Shown piece by piece: positions 17,539-25,596 of a stretch of DNA of 64,000 nucleotides. The notes below the pieces were generated by a model. That model did not search any database, was not told the origin of the DNA, and worked only from the letters and a program-made list of their open reading frames with translations. The position numbers were made by a program, and so were the translations under genes. Source of the DNA: a virus; IMG/VR virus record IMGVR_UViG_3300034072_000926, positions 291,621 through 355,620 of that record. One strand, 5' to 3'. Position 1 is the stretch's first letter. Each line of letters opens with the position of its first letter.

Positions 17539-18864
17539 TTAGTTAATCTGCCAGTGTGTAGAACCGAGGTTGTTATAATCGGTTCTGAAAAGGTTATATT
17601 GGACCGAAGATCCGTTGATGGTCAGTGTTACAACTCGAGGAACTGATCCAGTGTAGGCACCGTTGTTTGCCCACATTGCACCGCCCCATCCGCCACCGAG
17701 CAACCCGGAGTCCCTATCGAGGAACTGCTGGTCGCTAGTAATACCGAAGCTCACCGGTGCTGCATACCAACCATACTGACCAGAACCGATATTAACATCA
17801 AACTGGGTCGCCCTTGCAGTGGCTCCGACGGTTAGAGTTTGAACAAATGCTGCCCAATCAATTGCACTGTAGGTACCCGACGGGATAGCAGCAGCACCAT
17901 AGAATGCAGTTAGTGCGGGGGCCACGATGGTCACATTTCGAGTTGCAGTAACGGTCTGACCCTTGAAGGTGTAGCTTGCACCAATGACACCAGAGGCGTT
18001 CGAACCTACAGTAGACGCAGTCAATACGTTAGCATTCAAGGTTCCGATTGAACCGCTCTGAATTGCAAAAGTAGTTGACGACGTCACAACTTGAGTTGAA
18101 CCATCGTTGAAAGTAGCGGTAGCGGCATAGGTTCCGGAACCTGCACTGTTGATGCTGGTAGGACCGCTTATTGACAAGCTAACAACTCTGAATGCGCGAA
18201 TCTGCACGTCAGTTGATGCCGTGAAGTTCTTACCTGCACTGTCAGTATAGTTGGCGGTAACAGTTACAGTGGTGTCTTCAGCAACATCTGCTGCGGTCAA
18301 TAGACCTGCGTTAGTAATTGTGCCAACACCCTGGAGACCAAGAGTATAATTGGCCTGAACAATCGCCGAGGTCTGAAGAAGTAGATCCAAGTATTCAACT
18401 GGAAGGCTGACTGACTTTGTTCCGTAGACGTATGTTGCAGGAGGCTGAACGAAACGGAAGTCCTTGAGGTTCAGCATTTCTTCAATCATTGCGCGAACAA
18501 GATCATAGTCTACTACACCAGCAGGACCCTGCGGGCCAGCTGGTCCAGCTGGACCCTGTGGTCCAGTATCGCCGCGATCGCCCTTAGGACCCTGTTCGCC
18601 AACGGTTACTGGAATTTCTTTGATGATAGTAGCAGCCGGAACGCTAGTTACTGACTTACCTGCACCAGTATAGAGTTTACCATCGTTGGCTGTTGGATTA
18701 ACAACAATCTCATTCGAGGTTGCTGCTGCCTGGCTCTGCGAGGTATTCTTCGTGGTGATCTTGGTAGAATTTTCCGCATCCTTGTTGGAAGGATCGGTAT
18801 TTGTAGGTTGACCTGGAACGGGAAGATACGTTCCTGGATTGCTCGGAGTTGGGGTGTCAGCCAT
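17539..18864 (-). CDS. collagen-like tail fibre protein
   Basis: A 441-residue fibre protein. A Ser/Thr/Asn-rich N-terminus is followed near residues 90-118 by nine Gly-X-Y triplets (GEQGPKGDRGDTGPQGPAG and on), a short collagen-like trimeric stalk. Then come two Ig-like (Big_2 type) domains, with VVSLSISGPTSINSAGSGTY and FNDGSTQVVTSSTTFAI, and a C-terminal Gly/Trp-rich tip (LLGGGWGGAMWANNG). It is first in the left structural unit behind a late box. Confidence 0.87.
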   Translation of the reverse strand: MADTPTPSNPGTYLPVPGQPTNTDPSNKDAENSTKITTKNTSQSQAAATSNEIVVNPTANDGKLYTGAGKSVTSVPAATIIKEIPVTVGEQGPKGDRGDTGPQGPAGPAGPQGPAGVVDYDLVRAMIEEMLNLKDFRFVQPPATYVYGTKSVSLPVEYLDLLLQTSAIVQANYTLGLQGVGTITNAGLLTAADVAEDTTVTVTANYTDSAGKNFTASTDVQIRAFRVVSLSISGPTSINSAGSGTYAATATFNDGSTQVVTSSTTFAIQSGSIGTLNANVLTASTVGSNASGVIGASYTFKGQTVTATRNVTIVAPALTAFYGAAAIPSGTYSAIDWAAFVQTLTVGATARATQFDVNIGSGQYGWYAAPVSFGITSDQQFLDRDSGLLGGGWGGAMWANNGAYTGSVPRVVTLTINGSSVQYNLFRTDYNNLGSTHWQIN

Positions 18865-18891
18865 ATCGATCTCCTGGATGAGGATTTCTGA

Positions 18892-18899
18892 TATTTAGC
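18892..18899 (-). promoter_or_regulatory. late-type promoter box GCTAAATA
   Basis: GCTAAATA on the minus strand, 27 nt before ATG 18864. Confidence 0.55.
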
Positions 18900-18903
18900 T
18901 GTC

Positions 18904-19167
18904 TTACTTCTTTGGGGTCACGCTCGAGAATGCGGGATTGGTTACCTTGTGCATTGCCCCACAAGTCGCGCAATAAAACTCCACCTGTCGGAAAATCATG
19001 TTCTCAGACTCGAATGAGGTCTTTGTATTGCACTTCTGGCATGTGAAAACCCAAGGCCCTAAAAGCATCTGCGGATTGTTTTTGACCGTCGAAACGGCGG
19101 GCTTCATGGCTAAATCGCCCCTTGATGCTTGAACAGCATTAGGAAAATGGATAATATTGTTGTCCAT
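18904..19167 (-). CDS. zinc-ribbon protein, 87 aa
   Basis: A small protein with two CxxC knuckles (FTCQKCNTK and FYCATCGAMH) about 20 residues apart, a zinc-ribbon arrangement used for nucleic-acid or protein contacts. The N-terminal 40 residues are unstructured. A late-type box lies 39 bp upstream, so it may be a late regulator or a minor virion protein. Function is not determined by the fold alone. Confidence 0.8.
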   Translation of the reverse strand: MDNNIIHFPNAVQASRGDLAMKPAVSTVKNNPQMLLGPWVFTCQKCNTKTSFESENMIFRQVEFYCATCGAMHKVTNPAFSSVTPKK

Positions 19168-19206
19168 AGCCTAAATCACTCTTTACTCCTACTGGCTGCT
19201 CCCAGA

Positions 19207-19214
19207 TATTTAGT
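19207..19214 (-). promoter_or_regulatory. late-type promoter box ACTAAATA
   Basis: ACTAAATA on the minus strand, 39 nt before ATG 19167. Confidence 0.5.
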
Positions 19215-19321
19215 GAGTGATTTCCAAAAGATTTCCATACACTTTTATTCCCAATCTAGGTGCTATAGGAATATTGCAATCCTGAGATACGCTCGCTAAC
19301 AAGGTATCGGAAAGGATGTTT

Positions 19322-19567
19322 ATGGAAGTCTTTATCAAACTCGGAGTGCTCTTCGGTTGCCTATTCACTTCGGCACTCTTTGTCGTTATGGTAGGCTGCA
19401 TTCTGGTCCTAATTCTACTCCAGTGGCCTATATGGCGAGACAAAGCATCGCCGCTTTGGGCACGCTGTCTGATCTCCGTTGGTCTATTGGCTTCAACGTC
19501 AATGGGCGGCTTTTTGACCTACAAGACAGCACTCGTGATCTGGGATATGATGCAATATCTCCGATAG
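19322..19567 (+). CDS. small membrane protein, 81 aa
   Basis: Two hydrophobic segments: residues 5-32 (LGVLFGCLFTSALFVVMVGC onwards) and about 48-70 (CLISVGLLASTSMGGFLTY), so a two-helix inner-membrane protein. The ATG at 19322 is preferred because GGAAAGG ends 6 nt before it; the ATG at 19316 overlaps that site. It is the first plus-strand gene, divergent from the zinc-ribbon gene. A lysis or superinfection role is possible but unsupported. Confidence 0.7.
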   Translation: MEVFIKLGVLFGCLFTSALFVVMVGCILVLILLQWPIWRDKASPLWARCLISVGLLASTSMGGFLTYKTALVIWDMMQYLR

Positions 19568-19573
19568 TCTGAC

Positions 19574-19601
19574 TTGACAACAGGTCATTAGGCTTTATAG
19601 T
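19574..19601 (+). promoter_or_regulatory. sigma70-like early promoter
   Basis: TTGACA (19574-19579), 16-nt spacer, TATAGT (19596-19601). It drives the 411-residue gene whose GTG start is 19 nt further on. Confidence 0.75.
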
Positions 19602-19619
19602 CGATTGAACACTTAACAG

Positions 19620-20855
19620 GTGAGATCGACTTTGGACCTTTTGAACCTTATATGGCGTGATCTTCATAACGCCCGTATCTGGAAAGATGCTCCGGTTCTC
19701 GCCCGAGATATCTATAAGGATCATTACGCTAACTATCGGCGCATCTTCCATCGTGCTCGTCCTTTTAACCTCGATTCTAAGGCGCTTCGGGTCGCCATCG
19801 AATTGTCGATGGAAGGCCCGGAGAAGATGGCGGATCGTCTCCTTCTTGCACGACTACCCTTTCCCGAAATGTGGATCGAATTTGATCTACACGACAAGCT
19901 ATTCATCGGCAACGAACTAGGCATCAGTCCCGGTCCGGCCGAAGACACCCCAAGTCGTATTGGCTACCTCTTGCAGGAAGATCCTGGTGATCATCTTCGC
20001 TGGACTGCAACCACATGGGTGAGTGTAGATAGCATCCGTCAACCGGTCCATAAAGCGCATCGTGATGAAATGCTCACAAGTGTGGCCATGAATGCGTGGA
20101 TGATCGACACTGAGAAGCGAGCAATCCCTGAACGAATTGGCGCGATCAATGGTGTAACTCGCCAAGAGATCGAGAGCGCAATCAGTCTCAATATCAAGAA
20201 CGGCGACTATACCAAGGATGATGCTTGGAGGGCTTTTGCTCATCTGGGATGGGGTTATGGCTCCACAATGGATGATGTTAAGGAAGCCTATGATGGTATT
20301 GATCCTATGCGCGTTTTGGGACAGGTCCCTCTGCTTCAGAACTCGATCAACGTCGGATGGGAGCCACTGAGCTATCAGATTCGTCCTATCTCAACCGGAC
20401 GTATCAACGAGCAGTTCGCTAATTCGTGTGTGGAAAGCCGTGGTGATATGCGGACACTGGTTTCCATCCTCGCTCTCATCAATGAAGTGCCAATTATCGA
20501 GACTCCTGTGGAACGCAAAGGCAGTTTCATCGGGGCAGGTGGCGTGATCAAGAAATACCTGACCAACAAAACCGTCACGATCAACATTCCAAGCCGCAAG
20601 CCCTTGAAGCAAATTCAGAGATTGCTGGCAAAGAAAGTGAAAAGCCACAAGGCTCGACATGAGGTTCGCGGTCACTGGCGCACGATTATTCACAAGAATG
20701 ATCACTGGCGTAAGGACAATATGCCAGATGGAACGATCGTCAGGACTTTCATTGCGGCTGGGCAATTGGAGCGAGTCTGGGTTGAAAGCCACGAACGCGG
20801 GGATGCTTCTTATGGCTACGTGAAGCACGATTACAAGATTGAGAAGCGTAAATGA
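19620..20855 (+). CDS. phage hypothetical protein, 411 aa
   Basis: The start is the GTG at 19620, because an in-frame TAA lies two codons upstream and the next Met is over 60 residues in. Residues 1-120 are helical and contain a P-F-P-E-M-W-I-E-F-D-type motif. The C-terminal 100 residues have a distinctive GHWRTIIHKNDHWRKDN, then RVWVESHERGDASYGYVKHDY, which I recall from hypothetical proteins of alphaproteobacterial phages and prophages. No function is known to me. It heads the plus-strand paralog cassette and overlaps the first paralog by 4 bp. Confidence 0.82.
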   Translation: MRSTLDLLNLIWRDLHNARIWKDAPVLARDIYKDHYANYRRIFHRARPFNLDSKALRVAIELSMEGPEKMADRLLLARLPFPEMWIEFDLHDKLFIGNELGISPGPAEDTPSRIGYLLQEDPGDHLRWTATTWVSVDSIRQPVHKAHRDEMLTSVAMNAWMIDTEKRAIPERIGAINGVTRQEIESAISLNIKNGDYTKDDAWRAFAHLGWGYGSTMDDVKEAYDGIDPMRVLGQVPLLQNSINVGWEPLSYQIRPISTGRINEQFANSCVESRGDMRTLVSILALINEVPIIETPVERKGSFIGAGGVIKKYLTNKTVTINIPSRKPLKQIQRLLAKKVKSHKARHEVRGHWRTIIHKNDHWRKDNMPDGTIVRTFIAAGQLERVWVESHERGDASYGYVKHDYKIEKRK

Positions 20856-21055
20856 GCCTTCCAACTTTCTCAAAGATTTGGCCTCATGTCGTCAGGGTTC
20901 AGACTGAATTGAAGGACGATGCTTGGCTGTGGATCCAGCAATATTGCTGGGATAGTGATATTCCAGGCTATGACATCTTCACCTCATTCAGCAATACTGA
21001 ATTTGGCTTCAAAGACCCCAAACTAGCAATGGAATTCAAGCTCAGGTTTGGCTAA
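20852..21055 (+). CDS. W-FKLW family small protein
   Basis: A 67-residue member, among the shortest: helix motif DAWLWIQQYC and ending DPKLAMEFKLRFG. Phe replaces the second Trp. It overlaps the 411-residue gene by ATGA. Confidence 0.82.
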   Translation: MSLPTFSKIWPHVVRVQTELKDDAWLWIQQYCWDSDIPGYDIFTSFSNTEFGFKDPKLAMEFKLRFG

Positions 21056-21058
21056 ATA
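21051..21058 (+). promoter_or_regulatory. late-type promoter box GCTAAATA
   Basis: GCTAAATA lies over the stop codon of the preceding gene, 18 nt before ATG 21077 with an AGGAGG ribosome site between. Confidence 0.55.
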
Positions 21059-21076
21059 CCTCTAGGAGGTATTCAT

Positions 21077-21349
21077 ATGTCCAAACAATTGAATCTCAAG
21101 AAGCAGCTAATCGACCAGGGTTCTCACGCTGGTGCAGCGATGGTTGCGCTTTCCCCACTTATTGCAAGTCCTTCGGTGTTTACCGCAGCAATTGCTGGCT
21201 TTGGTCTAGGCTTGGTTCGCGAAGTCACATCGCGAGGAACTCCTACCAAGTTGAGCAATTTTGTTGATACATTTAAGTCTCCATGGTCTTGCCTGGATAT
21301 GTCTTTCTGGACACTAGGCGCTGTTTTGGCCTGGAGCATCTTCAACTAA
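21077..21349 (+). CDS. small membrane protein, 90 aa
   Basis: Two hydrophobic segments, residues 17-45 (HAGAAMVALSPLIASPSVFT onwards) and 72-88 (DMSFWTLGAVLAWSIF), with a charged N-terminus (KQLNLKKQLIDQ). Late promoter box and strong ribosome site suggest late expression, which would fit a holin-like or virion-membrane role, but I recognise no family. Confidence 0.78.
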   Translation: MSKQLNLKKQLIDQGSHAGAAMVALSPLIASPSVFTAAIAGFGLGLVREVTSRGTPTKLSNFVDTFKSPWSCLDMSFWTLGAVLAWSIFN

Positions 21350-21350
21350 C

Positions 21351-21665
21351 GTGGATCGTCACGTTAGGCACTTAGAACCATATTATCTGCAAAAGCAGAG
21401 TCTGCTTTTGCAATATCCACTTGTTTTGACTTTAGAGCAAGTGGATAGCATTACAGCCATATCCAATTGGATTGCCGGCGTTCACATTGATTGTAGGTGG
21501 CACGCCTTCCTCTTCAGGAACTTCGGCTTCGAAATTGGATATGACTTCTTCTTTCGTCAGCCTGGAGATGCCTCCCTATTCAAACTCGCTTGGGGAGGAA
21601 TCATAGACGATAACATGCCTCCTATCCGTTCTGGATTCTTCCTCGGAGAGCAATGGACTCCTTGA
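21351..21665 (+). CDS. W-FKLW family small protein with C-terminal tail
   Basis: A 104-residue member starting at GTG 21351. The helix motif is ITAISNWIAG and the FKL motif is GDASLFKLAWGG, followed by a 21-residue extension ending FFLGEQWTP. Gly-Gly is retained internally here. Confidence 0.75.
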   Translation: MDRHVRHLEPYYLQKQSLLLQYPLVLTLEQVDSITAISNWIAGVHIDCRWHAFLFRNFGFEIGYDFFFRQPGDASLFKLAWGGIIDDNMPPIRSGFFLGEQWTP

Positions 21666-21689
21666 CAAAAGGTTACTTTCTGCTACATT
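21662..21689 (+). promoter_or_regulatory. sigma70-like early promoter, leaderless
   Basis: TTGACA (21662-21667), 16-nt spacer ending TTTCTGC, TACATT (21684-21689). Only 6 nt separate the -10 from ATG 21696, so the predicted start of transcription is the start codon. Confidence 0.75.
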
Positions 21690-21695
21690 GCGGTT

Positions 21696-21965
21696 ATGAA
21701 ACCGATCGAGTCAAAATATAGAAAATTTCCTTTTGCCTTGGTATTACCCGACCTTATGCCTGTAGGACATGAGTCTCGTCACATCGCAATCAAGGAATGG
21801 ACCGATGCTCTCGATCTGGCTTTCAACACCCATTACGTCTGCTTTGAAGTTCAGAAGAGAGTTCAGTATCGGATAATCTCTCTCCACTGTTGGGCTTTTA
21901 GCGAAAAATGGATGTCACTCCAATTTAAGTTGAAGTTCGGTGGATGGTCGGATACAAATTCATAA
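21696..21965 (+). CDS. W-FKLW family small protein
   Basis: An 89-residue member with helix motif AIKEWTDALDL and FKL motif KWMSLQFKLKFGG plus an 8-residue tail. It is predicted to be translated from a leaderless mRNA; no Shine-Dalgarno site is present. Confidence 0.8.
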   Translation: MKPIESKYRKFPFALVLPDLMPVGHESRHIAIKEWTDALDLAFNTHYVCFEVQKRVQYRIISLHCWAFSEKWMSLQFKLKFGGWSDTNS

Positions 21966-22435
21966 TTGATGGTCGCCCTCATGCGACTTTCAACTGGTTC
22001 GATGGCGAAGTCAAGATGCAAAGCGCCCTACAGGACTGGTTGAATAGACATCGTTGCTGGGATGGAGCAGATCGAGGCTGGATGGGATGGACTGATCCAT
22101 TGCAACTCCGTCCTCTCTGTAACTATAGCCAGATCGATAATACCTGGTTGGTTTTTGATTGGAATCATATCCATATCGGAAAAGCCTTTCGTGAGCGTTT
22201 CTCAAAATGGCGGGAAAGCATGGCTCATGAAGTTCGCTCTCATATTCCCTCTACGAGAACCGGCGAGCAAATTCTCGATCATCATAGCAACTGGCTTCTT
22301 GCATTGTGTCAAATCGAAGGCCATGACTGGTCCAGGGCCCCATGTGAAAAATCATTTACGGATGATGACAATTGGGTGTATAGCTTTGCTTCGAAGAAAG
22401 TCGCAGCGGCTTTCAAGATTGTCTTTGGAGTCTAG
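21944..22435 (+). CDS. W-FKLW family protein, probable two-domain member
   Basis: At 163 residues this is about twice the usual length. The first half has LQDWLNRHRCWD and ends in a degenerate IHIGKAFRERFSKWR; the second half ends SKKVAAAFKIVFGV. I read it as two fused or internally duplicated domains. It overlaps the previous member by 22 bp. Confidence 0.75.
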   Translation: MVGYKFIIDGRPHATFNWFDGEVKMQSALQDWLNRHRCWDGADRGWMGWTDPLQLRPLCNYSQIDNTWLVFDWNHIHIGKAFRERFSKWRESMAHEVRSHIPSTRTGEQILDHHSNWLLALCQIEGHDWSRAPCEKSFTDDDNWVYSFASKKVAAAFKIVFGV

Positions 22436-22729
22436 ATGTTCAAGTCCCTGAAAGGCTTTGCCGATGATACTAAGCTTGGAATGGGACTCCACGTGGATCT
22501 ATTGCCTGCTGAATATCTCGCAATTGCCAAACGTGAGGATATAGGTCAGACTCCTTTTGCCGATACCCCTGCTTTGATTCGCGACCATCTGAAAAATTGG
22601 TGCGCAGATAATTCTCGCGGTCGATGGAAGTATTCTGACATCAACGTCGATAATCATTTGGCATTCCGCTTTGTCTTCCAGAAGAAGAGCGAAGCTGTTC
22701 GCTTCAAGCTCATATGGGGTGGCAAATGA
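22436..22729 (+). CDS. W-FKLW family small protein
   Basis: A 97-residue member: HLKNWCADNSRGRW helix motif and C-terminus KSEAVRFKLIWGGK. The codons for Trp-Gly-Gly (TGGGGTGGC) lie 4 nt before the next start and can serve as its ribosome site. Confidence 0.82.
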   Translation: MFKSLKGFADDTKLGMGLHVDLLPAEYLAIAKREDIGQTPFADTPALIRDHLKNWCADNSRGRWKYSDINVDNHLAFRFVFQKKSEAVRFKLIWGGK

Positions 22730-22926
22730 TCTTCCCTTATATGGTTAGAGTTCCTGATGAACGTGATCCCCGCAATGGTCATGATACCATCGAATGGCTA
22801 AAAGAGCGCGGTAAGAATCCCGGTAAACATTATGACTTCCATATGCACGGCGGTCAATCGGGATATACGAGCTTCTGGTTTAAGAGCCGAACGATTGCTC
22901 GCTGGGTCGCGTTAGTCTGGACCTGA
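22726..22926 (+). CDS. W-FKLW family small protein
   Basis: A 66-residue member from ATG 22726 (ATGA overlap). Helix motif TIEWLKERGK and an end SRTIARWVALVWT in which FKL is replaced by VAL. Confidence 0.75.
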   Translation: MIFPYMVRVPDERDPRNGHDTIEWLKERGKNPGKHYDFHMHGGQSGYTSFWFKSRTIARWVALVWT

Positions 22927-22956
22927 TTTCTATTTTGCAAATTCTACCCTAACTCT

Positions 22957-22976
22957 GTTAATCCTTTTGGGTTAAC
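22957..22976 (+). repeat. GTTAAyCC hairpin before a paralog gene
   Basis: GTTAATCC-TTTT-GGGTTAAC forms an 8-bp stem (one G-T pair) 10 nt before GTG 22987. A related hairpin, GTTAACCC/GGGTTAAC, lies at 33642-33666 upstream of the other paralog cassette. Confidence 0.6.
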
Positions 22977-22986
22977 GGAGGTCCTA

Positions 22987-23175
22987 GTGTTTGATCATTC
23001 AGTGTTTGTTACTAGCAATTCTCACAATATCAAACTCTTGAAGCAAATGAATTTGAAATTGGGTCGAGATTTCCGTTCCGAAAAAGGAGCGGTAGCTGCT
23101 GGTCGTCCCAATCAATTGCGTCTGCTATTCAAAGACAAAGATCAGGCAATGATCTTCAAGCTAAAGAGCAAATGA
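22987..23175 (+). CDS. W-FKLW family small protein
   Basis: A 62-residue member, the smallest complete one, starting at GTG 22987 behind ACGGAGG. The helix motif is reduced (LLKQMNLKLGRDF), and it ends DKDQAMIFKLKSK. Confidence 0.75.
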   Translation: MFDHSVFVTSNSHNIKLLKQMNLKLGRDFRSEKGAVAAGRPNQLRLLFKDKDQAMIFKLKSK

Positions 23176-23417
23176 CCCATTACGTTTGGTTTGAAATGCC
23201 TGATGGGGTATTTGGTCCCAAGACCCTAGTTGTCAGGGGAGACATAGATGAATGGATTCTTATAAATGATCCACTCAACACTATACAATTCAACTTCTTC
23301 TCAAAAGATAAGAGAACGCCAGTATTCTATACTAAGGATCTGTCAGACCTTAAATTCATGCGGTTCAAATTCGATTGCCTGAAAATGGCTCGTAGATTTG
23401 CCATAACATTTGTCTGA
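23172..23417 (+). CDS. W-FKLW family small protein, divergent
   Basis: An 81-residue member overlapping its neighbour by ATGA. Helix motif DIDEWILIND; the end CLKMARRFAITFV keeps only the hydrophobic pattern of the FKL motif. Confidence 0.72.
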   Translation: MTHYVWFEMPDGVFGPKTLVVRGDIDEWILINDPLNTIQFNFFSKDKRTPVFYTKDLSDLKFMRFKFDCLKMARRFAITFV

Positions 23418-23428
23418 TAAATTAACGT

Positions 23429-23659
23429 ATGGAAGAGATTTTCGTACGCACTCGCAAGCTCAGTATGACACAGCTTCTTGAAGTGTCTGCATGGTTGAAA
23501 GAACACCTAACTGGTTCGGCATCTATCCGACATGCTGATCCTACGATCTATATTCAGCAATATTGCGCTGAAATGGATTCAGGCAAAAGGATCCATAGGA
23601 TCAAGGTCCGATTTTTCAACGAGACTGACGCTAGACGCTTCTTAATGGTTTGGGGTTGA
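23429..23659 (+). CDS. W-FKLW family small protein
   Basis: A 76-residue member: VSAWLKEHLTG and an end NETDARRFLMVWG. No ribosome site precedes ATG 23429. Confidence 0.75.
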   Translation: MEEIFVRTRKLSMTQLLEVSAWLKEHLTGSASIRHADPTIYIQQYCAEMDSGKRIHRIKVRFFNETDARRFLMVWG

Positions 23660-23683
23660 CAAATCACCACTTTATGCTAGACA
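23656..23683 (+). promoter_or_regulatory. sigma70-like early promoter
   Basis: TTGACA (23656-23661), 16-nt spacer ending ATGC, TAGACA (23678-23683). It overlaps the preceding stop; the downstream gene has a full AAGGAGG ribosome site. Confidence 0.65.
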
Positions 23684-23702
23684 GTAGCATAAGGAGGTGC
23701 AA

Positions 23703-23951
23703 ATGAATCAACTGCCAGATATTGAAGACCTGTTTCCCAACCTCGTTCGCGTCAAGCATAACGGGGATGCGTCCGGTGTTGCACTGAAGATTATGAAGTG
23801 GCTTGAAGGCCGTTCCATCATGATCCACAAGGACTTCTATCTGGATATGCAGACTGATTCAGAACGCATCGAGGTCCGCTTCCGCAAAAAGAAGCCCGCC
23901 AAGCTGTTCAAGGAAAACAAGAAAGCAATCCGCGATGAAGTCGAAGGTTGA
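23703..23951 (+). CDS. W-FKLW family small protein, highly basic C-terminus
   Basis: An 82-residue member starting at ATG 23703, 7 nt after AAGGAGG. Helix motif IMKWLEGRS; the C-terminal motif is replaced by a basic KKKPAKLFKENKKAIRDE, with only LFK left of FKL. Confidence 0.75.
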   Translation: MNQLPDIEDLFPNLVRVKHNGDASGVALKIMKWLEGRSIMIHKDFYLDMQTDSERIEVRFRKKKPAKLFKENKKAIRDEVEG

Positions 23952-24231
23952 TCCTCTCGTCGAGCATGGTTTCAAGATTTTCATTCCCTACTCGAATACC
24001 CGTGCGTTCGAGACTCGTAAACTCACGCACACTGGTGGCAAATACAGCGATCGGAAATATTCCTATGAGCGGGATAATGTGCCTTCCAAAGAGCTGTCGG
24101 CTTGGCTGAAGGAACAGTGCGGGACTCATGGTGTTCTGTGGCTTTGTAAGAAGACCAGTGAGGGCTTCAACATATACTTCGCGCGCAAAGATGTTGCTAT
24201 GTTTGCCAAGCTCACGTGGGGCGGGGTGTGA
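23935..24231 (+). CDS. W-FKLW family small protein
   Basis: A 98-residue member: LSAWLKEQCGTHG and an end RKDVAMFAKLTWGGV. It overlaps the preceding gene by 17 bp. Confidence 0.82.
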   Translation: MKSKVDPLVEHGFKIFIPYSNTRAFETRKLTHTGGKYSDRKYSYERDNVPSKELSAWLKEQCGTHGVLWLCKKTSEGFNIYFARKDVAMFAKLTWGGV

Positions 24232-24512
24232 CTCATATCTGCATAAAGGCAACCGACGACATCTATGACGGTTTCGGATTGCGCCTAGAGATCCACGACT
24301 GGCTGACAGAAAATGTCGGCTGGGCGGCAAGCGATATGACTGATTATACTTGGGGTAAGAAAGTCGGATATTATGTGCGCCCATCTGAGAGCGCACTTAA
24401 TCCGATGTATCAGTCCTCAGGGGATAGACAAACCGGTGGAAATTATCTACACTTCTTGTTCAAAGATCCCGCAAAAGCAATGTTGTTCAAACTTAGATGG
24501 GGTGGTAAATGA
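24228..24512 (+). CDS. W-FKLW family small protein
   Basis: A 94-residue member. The GTG at 24228 gives a GTGA overlap and uses the preceding Trp-Gly-Gly codons as ribosome site; another GTG lies 4 codons upstream. Motifs: EIHDWLTENVGW and DPAKAMLFKLRWGGK. Confidence 0.82.
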   Translation: MTHICIKATDDIYDGFGLRLEIHDWLTENVGWAASDMTDYTWGKKVGYYVRPSESALNPMYQSSGDRQTGGNYLHFLFKDPAKAMLFKLRWGGK

Positions 24513-24763
24513 CCAATAAGGAAAAGGCCCTCGCCGCTCTGCTCTATGTAAGCCTGATCAAATGGGCCGAGTCGACCATTGATGTCCTGGAGCGAGTTCG
24601 TGCAACTGGCGTCCATGACGATATGATCGATGATCTGATCCACAACGTCAATGACCTCATTGATAAGAAGCTGGCCGAGCATCATGACTCTGATGATGTC
24701 ATGGACGAGATCGAAAAGGTCAATGCCCATATAGTGAAGATGAAAGCTGTCTATGGCGTTTGA
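24509..24763 (+). CDS. helical hypothetical protein, 84 aa
   Basis: This gene sits inside the paralog cassette but lacks both motifs. It is all-helical with two amphipathic stretches (AALLYVSLIKWAESTIDVLE, DDMIDDLIHNVNDLIDKKL), probably a coiled-coil hairpin. ATGA overlap with the upstream paralog shows co-translation. Role unknown. Confidence 0.78.
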   Translation: MTNKEKALAALLYVSLIKWAESTIDVLERVRATGVHDDMIDDLIHNVNDLIDKKLAEHHDSDDVMDEIEKVNAHIVKMKAVYGV

Positions 24764-25094
24764 GTGTATCTGGAATGATGATGGCACGGTGACTATCCTT
24801 GAGGCATTCTCGGATAATCGCTATGCGGGTTCTCCACCTCAAACTGAGGACGAACGTCATGCAGCTCGTGAGAAGAGAAATCGTCAAACTGGCTTCGAGA
24901 ACCTTCGTGACCTCATGAAGGAAATGCAAGACAAGAAGTGGCAAGCATCTCCTCTCTATCACTGGTTCGAAGACCACTGCCCTGGCTATAAAGTCTTCCT
25001 CTCGCATCCCGCAAACTCGATGCCAAAGGAAGCAGCAAAGATCACATTCGCTGATCCTAAACATGCGATGCATTTCAAGCTAGTCTGGGCGTGA
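24753..25094 (+). CDS. W-FKLW family small protein
   Basis: A 113-residue member with a long charged N-terminal insertion (TEDERHAAREKRNRQ). Motifs: PLYHWFEDHCPGY and DPKHAMHFKLVWA. Confidence 0.82.
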   Translation: MAFECIWNDDGTVTILEAFSDNRYAGSPPQTEDERHAAREKRNRQTGFENLRDLMKEMQDKKWQASPLYHWFEDHCPGYKVFLSHPANSMPKEAAKITFADPKHAMHFKLVWA

Positions 25095-25354
25095 TCAAGA
25101 TCACCAATAATGATTATATCGTAATTGTCGATCGCAGTCTTGCGATTATTCAAACCCCTAGTGCAACCTGTCTTAACAATGACATGCTCGATTGGCTAAC
25201 AGTAAACATTGGTCAGCAATCTATGATGGCATTATCTACATCAAACGATGCTGCATGGTTTATGCGGATATGGGATTTTGCTGGTGATATGAAACAGGGC
25301 TTTTTCTTTAAGACGAGGAAGCATGCCTTGTTATTTGCTGCGCGGTGGCTATGA
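25091..25354 (+). CDS. W-FKLW family small protein
   Basis: An 87-residue member from GTG 25091 (GTGA overlap). Motifs: MLDWLTVNIG and TRKHALLFAARWL, with FAA in place of FKL. Confidence 0.78.
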   Translation: MIKITNNDYIVIVDRSLAIIQTPSATCLNNDMLDWLTVNIGQQSMMALSTSNDAAWFMRIWDFAGDMKQGFFFKTRKHALLFAARWL

Positions 25355-25575
25355 CTGAGATCATGGTCCAGTTCGATATAGTGGCTACGAACAATCTCTG
25401 GCGAACTCCTAAGATCCTCCTGAATCCTGATGTCAAGGAATTCCTTGATCGCTATAGAGCAACCTTTGAATACCTACTTGCCGGAGTCTATACGCCACAT
25501 ACCGAGCAATGGCAAGTTCTCTTCACATTCAGAAACAGAGCAGATGCAATCGCATTCAAATTGACATTCTGCTAA
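25351..25575 (+). CDS. W-FKLW family small protein
   Basis: A 74-residue member from ATG 25351 (ATGA overlap). Motifs: VKEFLDRYRATF (Phe for Trp) and NRADAIAFKLTFC. Confidence 0.8.
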   Translation: MTEIMVQFDIVATNNLWRTPKILLNPDVKEFLDRYRATFEYLLAGVYTPHTEQWQVLFTFRNRADAIAFKLTFC

Positions 25576-25596
25576 CCTATCCCACATAACGTGGGA